Part shown: one piece after another, positions 11,772 through 20,887 of the stretch
Layout: each line of letters opens with the position of its first letter
Position numbering within the stretch: position 1 is the first letter of the stretch
Assembly: GCA_037103525.1 (NCBI GenBank)
Contig: JAZKLR010000207.1
Span: 558,001 to 622,000 of the forward strand
Direction: 5' to 3'
DNA: 64,000 bases
Origin: Ganaspis brasiliensis
Lineage: Eukaryota > Arthropoda > Insecta > Hymenoptera > Figitidae
Position numbers and translations under genes: made by a program
Notes under the pieces: generated by a model
The model's database searches: none
The model's input: only the letters and a program-made list of their open reading frames with translations
Told to the model about the DNA's origin: nothing

Positions 11772-12784
11772 CAAAAACACTTAATTCTACTGTTTAAAGT
11801 ATGAACAATATAACAGATTGAAGGAAAAATTTCACAAGAAACACTTGTGTGAGCGTAAAGCCGAAAAACGAGTCTATAATTAATTTTAAAAAAAAACGAA
11901 AATCGTAATCATCAACCCCATAACTATTTTAGGTATAATGCTCAGTTTACTATGTATTCTTGTTTAACTAGAATTACATTTATTCTAAAAAATCGCATTT
12001 TTTTCATCCCGTATCCGAAAGTACGCTCTTTCTGGCAAAATTTTGCTCCAGGAACAGCGACTTTTGTGGCCTGCTTGAGCTCTCGTGCGCTCTGATTGTC
12101 TATGAGATTTTGTGGCTTGGTATCATTGCAAACTTCATCAAGGCGCATATGTTGCGATTTTTGACAGGAACTATTTTCAGCTTATTAATCGAGCAATATT
12201 CACAAAAAAAGGATTAAAAAAATGGTTTATTCTTAATCATAACTTCTCAGATAAGTGTCATATCAGTCACATATAACTTAAAATAACTAAAAATATATTG
12301 TAAATCATCTGTCAGAGGGGACAAAACAATAACGAATTGTCTCTGATGTTTTGACAAATTATATACTGAAAAGGTTGTGCCTTGGGTTGTGCCTATTATA
12401 ATAAAAATAAATAAAAATTGTAAACGACTGACATGATATTTACCTTATTTTATGTTTTTACTTTTGTTGATGCCCGCACCGACCAGCAAAAACCTTGGCT
12501 TCGTCTCGGTTTTGCAAAAGTCGGACGGGCAGTCCGAATTTACATACAACCATACAGCTTATCAACAAATTAACAAATTCGAATTGCTTAAACAATTAAT
12601 TATTCATATTACCTATCCTACTTATAAAAATAGACTAATATCTTCAATCATGCTCTGATAAACAGTGGGGCGGGGGGAAGTTAGGGTATAATATATTTTC
12701 AAGTGCATAAGATAAGCATTATTTAATGTGCATCGTTTTCCCAAACTTTGGGGTCACTGGACCACGGAGGCTCGGGCGATACTC
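11772..12784. other. Unassigned DNA
   Basis: No gene or repeat recognised. A GC-richer patch at about 12470-12540 contains short open frames without domain signatures. Confidence 0.3.
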
Positions 12785-13020
12785 CCCCTCAACAATCGTG
12801 GTATCCTCCACAGACGTAACATCCGTAACAGATGTTACGGACCAAAAGTGGACCAAAAGTGGTCTCTGTTTTCACAAGTGTCGTGGAATTCAAACGGTCG
12901 TGGTATCCACAACGGTCGTGGTATCTACAACTGTCGTGGTATCCACAACGGTCGTGGTAGCCACCACGGTCGTGGTATCCACAACGGTCGTGGTATCCAC
13001 AACGGTCGTGGTATTCCCTG
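12785..13020 (+). repeat. 18-bp GGTCGTGGTATCCACAAC minisatellite
   Basis: The core at about 12887-13015 has seven units of GGTCGTGGTATCCACAAC, with single-base variants such as CTGTCGTGG and CCACCACGG. Worn units extend upstream to about 12790. Because 18 is a multiple of three, all three forward frames stay open (VVVSTT-type hexapeptides); this follows from the repeat and is not evidence of a protein. The array ends exactly where the LINE fragment begins. Confidence 0.9.
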
Positions 13021-14200
13021 GCGTATGCGGATGACGTGGTGCTACTGGCGGAAGATGAGAGTAGTATGAGATTGATGATAAAAGAGTTTGAGAAGTATGT
13101 GAGTGAGAAAGATCTGTGGGTGAATGTGATGAAAACGAAGATAATGAGATTTAGAAAGAGTGTGAAGAGTATGAGTGAAGTATATAAGCTAAATGGAAAA
13201 TTCGTGGAAGAAGTGAGTGAATTTTGCTCCTTGGGATACTGGTTTGAAAGTAATAGAAGTGGAAAGTTAAATGCGAGAAAAAGAATAGAAAGGGCAAGTA
13301 ATGTGATAGGGCAGGTGTGGGGGAGAGGAAAAAGAAGATTTAGGAATGACTGGAACAAAAGAGTGTGGATGTTTGATATGTTAGTGTGGTCTGTTATGTG
13401 TTATGGAGTGAAAGTATGGGGATGGAAGGAAGAGAAAGGTATGGAGCGTATGCATAAGAGATTTTTGAGATGGACGATGGGAGTGAGCTACAATTGCCCG
13501 GGATAAATATAAAGCAGGAGGATGGACGGAAATAAAAAAAAAAGATTAGTAAACAAGGATAAGGGGAAAAGGTGGGAAAAGATAAATGAATCGAGGTACA
13601 ACAGATGATACAAAATGGTTGAGAGAGAAGGAAGGCCAGAATACTTAGATAAGCTGAAAACAGAGGGTAAATTGGATAGAGTGATTAGGTTTAGGATGGG
13701 GGAAGGTACGAATGAGTGCAAATATTGGAAGGAAATGGAGGTGAGAAATTTTAGAGTTTGCATGTTTGAATTGGAAGATTGGGCGCATGTACTGGATATG
13801 TGTATGGTAGAGGAAGATGGGAATAGAGGTTTAGGAGAGAGTGTGCGAAAAGTTGCAGGAAAGTGGATTGGGAGAGAAATGGATGAGAGAGTTAGAGTGT
13901 AAGAGGGAGAAAATGATTTTAAATAAAGCCAAGAAAAAGAGAAAACAGAAAAAAGTAAAAATAAAGGTTAAACGCAAATTTAGAATGGAAAGAAAAGGTA
14001 AGAGGAAACGGAAGCCCAGGCACAGGCAAAGGCGTTTAGAGCGGTTACAATAGTTAGTTTTAAGAATATTGTTTAGAGGTTAAGCTATCGCAGAATATTG
14101 TAAAAGTTCGCGTAAGCAAATAATTGTAAGAATTGTAAAGGGAGCGTAGGCCCTCGAACCCGTAAGGGAGAGTAAATAATTTATATATATATTTATAAAA
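13021..14200 (+). pseudogene. 5'-truncated non-LTR retrotransposon (LINE) ORF2 tail
   Basis: Frame 1 from 13021 reads AYADDVVLLAED, the YADD catalytic box of a reverse transcriptase. It continues through a thumb-like region (CSLGYWFES, then MHKRFLRWTMGVSYNCPG) to a stop at 13504-13506. The same frame resumes with REGRPEYLDKLK, VIRFRMGEGTNECKYW and a degenerate C-terminal cysteine/histidine region. That order matches the C-terminal part of jockey/I-like elements I associate with wasp and ant genomes. Stops at 13504, 13510 and 13606 show it is dead. The 3' end has AGGCCCTCGAACCCGTAAGG and an AT-rich tail at about 14180. Everything 5' of YADD is replaced by the minisatellite. Confidence 0.85.
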
Positions 14201-14785
14201 ATACAAAATTTATAAATCTGAAAAAATTTAATTTAATGTGTATATTACAAAAAATGTCAAGTGTGCAGTTAAGTAAAATTTCAATAAAGTTAGGAAAATT
14301 ATTAAAAATCTGAAAAGTTTTGTATGCTCAATCAAAAGTGCACATTCTACTGAACAAAATGACATCTCATTTGTCTCATTTGGATGTGAAGTTTGAGTGT
14401 CGATGAAAACCAAACTCGCCCATGACATAAAAATTAATAGTTTGCACGTTAAAAAATTGATATAATAAAAAAGTGAGTTTTTTTAGGTTTTAATTTTTTT
14501 TATTAAATTAAAGTTTTTTATTATATTAAAGTAAAATTAGCCATAAGAAAATTAATTTTGCTTGATAACAGAAAAATAAATAAGTTATTGTGTTAAAACG
14601 TAAACTACTGATTTTGTTTAAATTTTCAATTTAAAAGCATCTAAAAATAGTACAAAAAACTATTATAATTTTATGAAAATTGAATTTCAGTTATCCTGAA
14701 ATTTGTTGTGAACGGCTAGTATATTCTTTTTTCTGTATCCTGTGGTGGACTTTTGGTCAAGTTTTCGGGTAGTCTGGCCCACTGA
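14201..14785. other. AT-rich stretch without recognised feature
   Basis: No coding-like frame and no strong repeat seen. The last 60 bases grade into the next minisatellite. Confidence 0.35.
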
Positions 14786-15118
14786 GCGACCGTGGTGGTT
14801 TCCGCGACCGTTGTGGATACCACGACCGTGGTAATTTTCGCGACCGATGTGGATACCACGACCGTGGAGGTCTCCGCGACCGTTGTAGATGCCACGACCG
14901 TAGTGGATTTCGTGGCCGTTTTGTGGATACCACGACCAACGGTCTTGGAATTCACAGCAGTCCTGGTATCCACTACGATTGTGGTGTCGTAGTGGATATC
15001 ACAATTGTCGTGATATCCACAACGGTCGTGGTACCACCAACGGTCGTGGTACCACCAATTGTCGTGGAGCCCACAGCGGTCATGGTATTCAAAACGGCCG
15101 TGGTATCCACAACTCACA
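14786..15118. repeat. 18-bp minisatellite in two opposed halves
   Basis: About 14790-14935 is made of units such as GATACCACGACCGTGGT and TCCGCGACCGTTGTGG. About 14940-15118 has the opposite sense (GTATCCACAACGGTCGTGG, ACCACCAACGGTCGTGG). The sense half matches the unit of the array at 12.9 kb. The two halves can pair, giving an imperfect hairpin with its axis near 14940. Confidence 0.85.
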
Positions 15119-16390
15119 GTGAATGATTTTGAAATTTAAAATTTTTATTTATGTCATCCACCATATTGGATCCGTTATTTTGAATTTTAAAAAACTATCT
15201 TAGTATACATAATCAGCGACCTGAGCGACTATACGTAATCCAAGCCGATTTGTTCAATTATTATTCACGTCATCCTCTGTATTCGATCCGACATTCTGAA
15301 TTTTAAAAGTCTGAAAGTAGATTCAATATTAGCAATCTCAAAAACACTTAGGTCTACTTTACTTATTCCTACTATTGTTCTTAGTCCTGGGTAATAAATT
15401 AAGAAAAAAATGCAGTATATGGTATTTGTAATCTCATTTATTCAAAAGCCGATAATTTTGAATTAATAGCTAAAATAGATGGCTTGCTCAACTAGCCAAA
15501 ATGCTTGCTCAATAACCCTCTTTTTACTGAGTATCCAGAATTTTTTTTACAATTTAGTTTAGTTTTTTATTAAATCTTAGTTTATTTTTTTAATTTATTT
15601 TTAATTTATTGTTTTATATTTTTATTTATTTTGTATTTATTTCTTATTGAATTATTTAGTTTAGAATTCTTTTAAAAACTATTAAGAAAAGTAAGGAAAC
15701 TTTTAATTTTATGTTTTAAAACTTGACAATGAAAATTTGTTTTAATTAACAAAATTATTTGTAAAAAGTTAATAATTAATATATTTCTTTCTTATATTTT
15801 AATATTCATTCATAATTTATTAGATATATATTATTGAAAATCGAATTTGGTAAATGTTAAGGTTCCACGACCAGGGCGTTACTGTGGGTGGTACTTGGGC
15901 GTGGCCTTTGAACAAGAGAGGGAAGTCGTTGTTTTCACAAATTTATTTTTGCGGTCGTTGAATTCACCTTTAGTATATAATGGCAGGTTAAATAGCGGAA
16001 CTTAAATTTTGTTGCTATAAAAAAGTGTTCAATATTATTGTTAAGGTATTGTTAATTGAAAATTTGTTATATTGAAATTTGGAAACATTATAAAAAAATA
16101 ATAATTACCTCTTTCTTATACTATTAAAATTGAAGTTCCACCACCTGTGCCATTCTATTATTTCTAATAAATCAACATCAACTACTTCACTTTGTATTTT
16201 GAGAGCGAGAAACGTAAACATTGCAATGGGGTGAAATCAATTAACTTTACAGCTTTAAGTAGCCTTCAGCTTTTTTTGAATCTGGTAACTATTAAACACA
16301 ATTTATCTAAGTATAAAGTTACTTTATTTGAAATTAAAATATTTGGTGTTTTAAAGCCATAGTCTGATTAAAAAAATTATTTAAAACCTA
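15119..16390. other. AT-rich stretch with repeat remnants
   Basis: 15160-15330 carries two worn copies of the CCACCATATTGGATCCG dispersed motif and of AATCAGCGACCTGAG. 15860-15970 holds isolated GGTTCCACGACCAGGG and GCGGTCGTTGAATTCACC boxes reminiscent of the 18-bp minisatellite. The rest is unassigned. The promoter of the gene starting at 16416 should lie here but no signal can be singled out. Confidence 0.4.
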
Positions 16391-16415
16391 CAAGTCATTT
16401 ATGCTTCAGATCAAC

Positions 16416-16745
16416 ATGGATTACGTTCTTGACTCTAAACGAGTTAAGAGAGGACGTTTCGAAGATTGTGCTGAGTGTACGGGATTCGAGTGGTCCCAAC
16501 AAGCCTCAGGATCGTTCTGCACATACTGCGGGTGCTTCCCACTGAAGCATGTTAAAATTGACGAATCAACAGATGGAAGTGATTCGTCACTTTTGAATCA
16601 CAGTGACATCAATTCATCGGGTGAACTTGATGATGAAGCGCAGGCAGGTCCTTCTCGCATAGAAGATGAAGAAAATGAACTTCATTCAAATGCTGATGAT
16701 GACATCTCGGAAAATGGAAGTCAAGAAGTAGAAATGAATGAAACG
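16416..16745 (+). CDS. First coding exon of a zinc-ribbon-like protein gene
   Basis: The frame starts at ATG 16416 (an in-frame ATG at 16401 is an alternative) and runs 110 codons to a good donor, ACG|GTAAGA, at 16745/16746 (phase 0). Residues 18-40 carry C-x2-C (CAEC) and C-x2-C-x-C (CTYCGC) separated by 13 residues, a plausible zinc ribbon, preceded by a basic stretch (KRVKRGRF). The rest is Ser/Asp/Glu-rich and likely disordered. Composition is clearly less AT-rich than the flanks. It joins in phase with the exon at 20091. The layout fits uncharacterised, possibly transposon-derived DNA-associated proteins; no biochemical function can be assigned. Confidence 0.65.
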
Positions 16746-17226
16746 GTAAGAAAATCAAGCTTCCTGACGAGTAGTTTCAAACGTCAAATAAACTTCTATG
16801 TATAATAAATGCTGCATGCCCCTTAATTTAAAAAATTTATGTCTTCAGTGCTATAAGTTGAAGTGTCTACATCAGTGTGACGGATCAAAACTTTGTTTAT
16901 TTTTGGAAATTTTTGTACTTAAAAATTATTGCAAAGAATATTTTTAAACTTTATACATGTGTTGAAGAATTTAATATATATATTAAATGCATTAAAAGTT
17001 ATTGAAATACAACCGAAAGAACATCGGAACTTTCAGAAATATCGGCAAGGTTGAATGAAAGTCTTAATATTGCAGCAATATTACAGAAATATTGATAACC
17101 TTCCCTTAAGGTTGTCAATATATTCTTGAAATATCCGGTGTTGTTTGGGAAGGGACCTATCGCCAGTGTCTCTAGATTATAAGAAAAATAATCTCACTGC
17201 TATGTCACAGTATTTTTTTTCGTAAG

Positions 17227-17920
17227 GGGCCGTTCATATACCACGTGGACAACTTTTCTCAGATTTTTGACCCCCCCTCCCCCTATCGTGGAGAATCGTG
17301 GACATTTGTCTAACCCCCCCCCCCCCCTAAATGTCCACGTGGACAATTTTAGTGAAAAATAGTTTTTGGATGTTAAAATCAAAGAACTATTCAAAGGAAA
17401 TATGAATATTCGAGTAAACTTCAGAATTTTTTATGGCAAATTCTTTGAAACAAGATGCTCTTTTAAGTGAAATTAGGTAAATAAATAGATCTTCAATTGT
17501 TTTTAAAAAATTGATTCACAGTTTTTTATTAATACGAAAGTACTTTTTAAGTTCTACTAGTAAATAATAAAAAGTTTAAGAACTTCTACAAGTAATAGGT
17601 AAATTGCCATCTTTGGTAGAATACTTTGGAAGGAAAATTTTCAATTATAAAAAATAAAAATAATCTTTTGTCACAAATCTAATATTCATTATTAGATATT
17701 TCAGGATTATCTTCGGCAATCCACGGGGGCACTAACCACTCTGAAATATTGTCAATGTTAGCAAAACAATCGTCATTTTGCACCGTTGTAGAATCTGCTA
17801 AATTGTTTTCCACTGTGTCTACCTCTAAGCAGGACATCTCAAGATGTCAAGTCCACGTGGACATTTGACGAAACCCCCCCCTCCCCCCCCTAAGCTGTCT
17901 ACGTGGTATATGAACCACGT
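17227..17920. mobile_element. MITE-like element with CGTTCATATACCACGTGGAC ends and C-tracts
   Basis: GTTCATATACCACGTGGACA at 17232 is mirrored near 17894-17915 (GTCTACGTGGTATATGAAC). Just inside each end are C-rich tracts (about 17271-17283, 17315-17329 and 17875-17891) and a GTCCACGTGGACA box. This end structure resembles a common insect non-autonomous DNA element. It sits in the intron between 16745 and 20091. Confidence 0.7.
17679..17837 (-). pseudogene. Short acidic reading frame inside the 17.2-17.9-kb element
   Basis: A 52-codon minus-strand frame from ATG 17837 to a TAG ending at 17679 is rich in D, E and N and contains ISEWLVPPW near its end. Its less AT-rich composition suggests a former coding segment, perhaps the C-terminus of the transposase that mobilised the element. 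An in-frame stop lies just upstream of the ATG. I recognise no family. Confidence 0.35.
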
Positions 17921-18479
17921 TCATATAATTAAGTAATTATTTTCTTTTTATTTTTGCATGCAGTAGTTGTCGCTCGCTTTATAACGTTAACATTTTTGAA
18001 AATATTGGAGAGACGATCTTACAATTGTAAATTTTCCAACATAGGTATAAAGTTAAAAAAAAGTCATGGAATATAAAATCGTTTCTTTCAAGTTTCACAC
18101 AAACATATAGTCTCTTAAGGTTTGAAACGATTTTTGGTAATACGTGAAAAAAAGGGTGTAAGAAAAAAAAATTTTTTTCATGTATAATTAAATATTGTCT
18201 GTTGCATTTGAAACCTAATTCTCCCTCTTTTTTATAGTTCAGAGAAGAGAAAAGAGTTTTTATAAAATCAAATTCATTTCTAGTATTACCTGGTTTTTTA
18301 CACGAAGGAATAATAAGGAGACTGCACTCACTATATATTGTCATGCCAAATGCCTGTCCTGGTTAACAAGTAGTAATGAAACTCTAATGGCACTCTCACA
18401 CCTGGGCTGCCTGCGCTGGCAGCCATGAGATAACAGAGGACAGAAATAGAAATTTGAATTTTTTTTCTCCCTTTATCTC
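17921..18479. other. Intronic DNA with fragments of the 52-kb TIR element
   Basis: About 18305-18335 (AATAATAAGGAGACTGCACT) matches the terminal repeat found at 52155-52198 and 54833-54876. 18400-18470 (GCCATGAGATAACAGAGGAC and a later TTATCTCATGCCC) looks like a worn hairpin MITE of the type found at 52.6 kb. No gene. Confidence 0.5.
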
Positions 18480-18970
18480 ATGCCCTAATAGCACCAAACG
18501 TTTCATCAACGTTGCTGCATCGTTTCCTTGTAATGTTGCAAACGTTGCATTGCAACATAGCCGGTCAAGAAAAGGAACGTTTCATATGTCATGGGGCTAT
18601 GAGCGTTGCAGGAGAACGTTGCGAAACGTTACTTTGAAACTTTAAGTAGTTATTTAAAAATCTTTAAAAAATTTATAATGTTAATATTGTGCGCAGTAGT
18701 TTCCTTCCGCAATTAGTGCTGTTCAGTTGATTTCTGTGACCACTGTTCTTAAGAAGCAATGACATTATCAACATTGATTATAAGATCTGAAAAAAAAATT
18801 AAGATTATCCGCACCATTTTCCCGCAATCCGTACTGCGGTTTTTCGAATGTCCCAAATGCACGTTCTATAACGTTACAGGCGAACGTTTAATGGCCGTGA
18901 ACATTTCAACGTTAAATCGACCTTCAGCAACGTTACGTTTTAACGAAACGGACGTTAGAAAGTAACGTTA
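18480..18970. repeat. AACGTT-rich segment
   Basis: The palindrome AACGTT or its ACGTT/AACGT half occurs at least a dozen times in under 500 bp, for example CAACGTTGCTG, GAGAACGTTGCGAAACGTT, TAACGTTACAGGCGAACGTT, GCAACGTTACG and GTAACGTTACC. Spacing is irregular. This is far denser than elsewhere in the window. It may be a decayed simple-sequence element or a cluster of binding sites; nothing distinguishes these. Confidence 0.6.
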
Positions 18971-19229
18971 CCTGGAAGCACTGGAGATCTGTGGAAACAC
19001 AAGCGAGACATAACCCCATCACTTGTGTACCAGTTATGTCTCTGCTTAAAAGACAGTGTGAACACAAGGATAACATAATAGATCGTTGTGTTTCGGTTGT
19101 GTTTCGTCTGCTCACCGGGGAGTTAAATAACGTTTAGTGCTATTAGGGTATATATATATTATTATTATTATTATATTATTATGCATATTATTTACAATGT
19201 AATGTTTTGAACCCATTTTTGTAAGTTGT

Positions 19230-20005
19230 CGATTAATTTTTTTTCTCTGTCCTCACTCCAAATTTGTTTCTGTATGTCCTAAGAAAAATTGTCTGAAAGT
19301 TACAGCGCTTGACATTAATTTTAAGTACTCGCCCAAAGGATTAAAAGATTTTCCATGTAAAATACACGTAAGTCGACGTACTTTTTTTGAAATTTTTATA
19401 AGTTTATCGCATGTTATGCTATTCTATTGGTCTTGTGCTTCCTTTACTCAGAATTGAAGACTCTACAAAACTGCCCATTGCCGCGAAAGAATAAGTTGTA
19501 GTGGTGATGAGATATAGGTCACTAAAAAAGAATGTTACCGAAAATTAGTGTTTTTTAAAGTCTAGTATCCCCAGAAATATTAGTCTGACTCTATAAAACC
19601 TTTTTTATAGGAACTTAAATTTTGCAACAAATTTTCCATTTACATTTTTTTGTCCAAATCAATTTTGTCGGAGGTGACAGGAAAAAAACGCGATTTCAGT
19701 GTAAAAATAATCTTTAGAGACCCGTATCAACTTACCAGTACGAGTTACACTTTCGAGACAAAAGGCACTTTTATAGAGTGCTCAAGTCTGAGTACATGAA
19801 GCACAAGACCAATTGAATAGCATAAAATGCAATAAATTTATAGAAATTTGGAAAAAAATACGTAGACTTACGTGTCTTTTAATAAAAAATATTGTTATAC
19901 TTTCGGCGAATACTTACAAGTAATGTTAAGGGCTGTAACTTTAAGGTAATTCTTCTTAGGACATGTCAAATCAAATTTCGATTGAGGACTGAAAAAAAAT
20001 AGTCG
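19230..20005. mobile_element. Foldback element with ~210-bp arms
   Basis: 19230-19443 is mirrored by 19798-20005 at perhaps 80% identity by eye. Landmarks are GGTCTTGTGCTTC against GAAGCACAAGACC at the inner edge and GTCCTAAGAAAAATT against its complement further out. The 354-bp centre contains no transposase-like frame. It lies at the 3' end of the intron, with only 85 bp between its right edge and the acceptor at 20090. Confidence 0.8.
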
Positions 20006-20090
20006 AAAAAAAATCACCCCACTATAAATATATTGAAGCGAACCTCAGAAAGGGAAAAGAGTTTTGCTATTGATCGTAATTTTGTTGCAG

Positions 20091-20315
20091 CTTGATTTAA
20101 GTATGTTCATTCCTAAAGAGTTTCCTGAAAAAATTCAGGAAAAAATTAATAACAATGAACCTCTTGAAGAACGAGAAAAATCAACAATCATTACTGAAAT
20201 ATGTGGGAGAATGTTGGACGCAAATATAAAAAGTAGTGGTGCCAAGGAAGAAATGGCCATGATATTGGCAACCAGGTATCCACAATATTTCAGGACGTCG
20301 TTTGGTGATCCACAT
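20091..20315 (+). CDS. Second exon of the zinc-ribbon-like gene
   Basis: The acceptor TTTGTTGCAG ends at 20090 and the donor CAT|GTAAGC follows 20315; the exon is 75 codons, phase 0 at both edges, so it joins the exon at 16416-16745 without frame change. It encodes IPKEFPEKIQEKI, a charged helix EEREKSTIITEICGRML, then KEEMAMILATRYPQYF and a final FGDPH. The pattern K-E-x-A-x2-L/I-x3-YP-x-L/F followed by an FG-x-P motif resembles a segment of multicopy uncharacterised animal proteins with a helical N-terminal domain. The following exon was not found with certainty. Confidence 0.65.
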
Positions 20316-20710
20316 GTAAGCTATATATTTATTGAAATTTGAATTTTAACGTTTTAATAGTTTTTTAAAATAATTTATGTGAACCATTTCTTTAATTCCT
20401 TATAATAAATTGTATCAATTGAATATTATCATGGAAATATGGTAATTAGAAAGCACATAAAATTAATTATGTTTTATTTTAATTATGATACGGTAGTTAC
20501 AATTGAAATCAATCCAATACCTATAGGACGTAAAACAAATGAAATAATTTCCTGTGCAATTTTCAAATTGGCAACAGTTCAATTCATTTTAATGTAACTG
20601 AAATAGAACGCATTAACCTTTTGCGGTATGATGGGTTCGTTTTTTTTTGCATAATTGAGGTATGTCTTCTTTTATGAAAACATCGTTTGTTTTCTATTTG
20701 CTCCAATCAG

Positions 20711-20887
20711 TTTCCGATCTCAATCACCTACTATACCATATGAGAAAATTCAACTTTTGGTTGCACACATGAGAAAATGCAATGAAATCTCGTATGAAAC
20801 AGAAAAGCAGGAGATAACTAACTATCTTTCCGATATGTTGTATAACGTCATAAAAATTTGTAAATTGAATTTGATTTATTTTTTATA
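20711..20887 (+). other. Candidate third exon (uncertain)
   Basis: A frame after TTTGCTCCAATCAG reads SQSPTIPYEKIQLLV, CNEISYETEKQEITNYLS and stops at 20885-20887. The acceptor-like site is fair, but joining to the previous exon (phase 0) would require a phase change, and no clear donor follows. Its 3' half lies in the left arm of the 20.75-23.5-kb inverted repeat, where the other arm carries a broken version. It may be an exon duplicated by the repeat, an exon made from the repeat, or noise. Confidence 0.3.

Noticed and set aside
12728..13069. Frames of VVVSTT or NGRGIH hexapeptides as a repetitive protein
   Set aside because: An 18-bp repeat keeps all frames of one strand open by default; there is no start context, no splice support and the same happens in the array at 14.8-15.1 kb.
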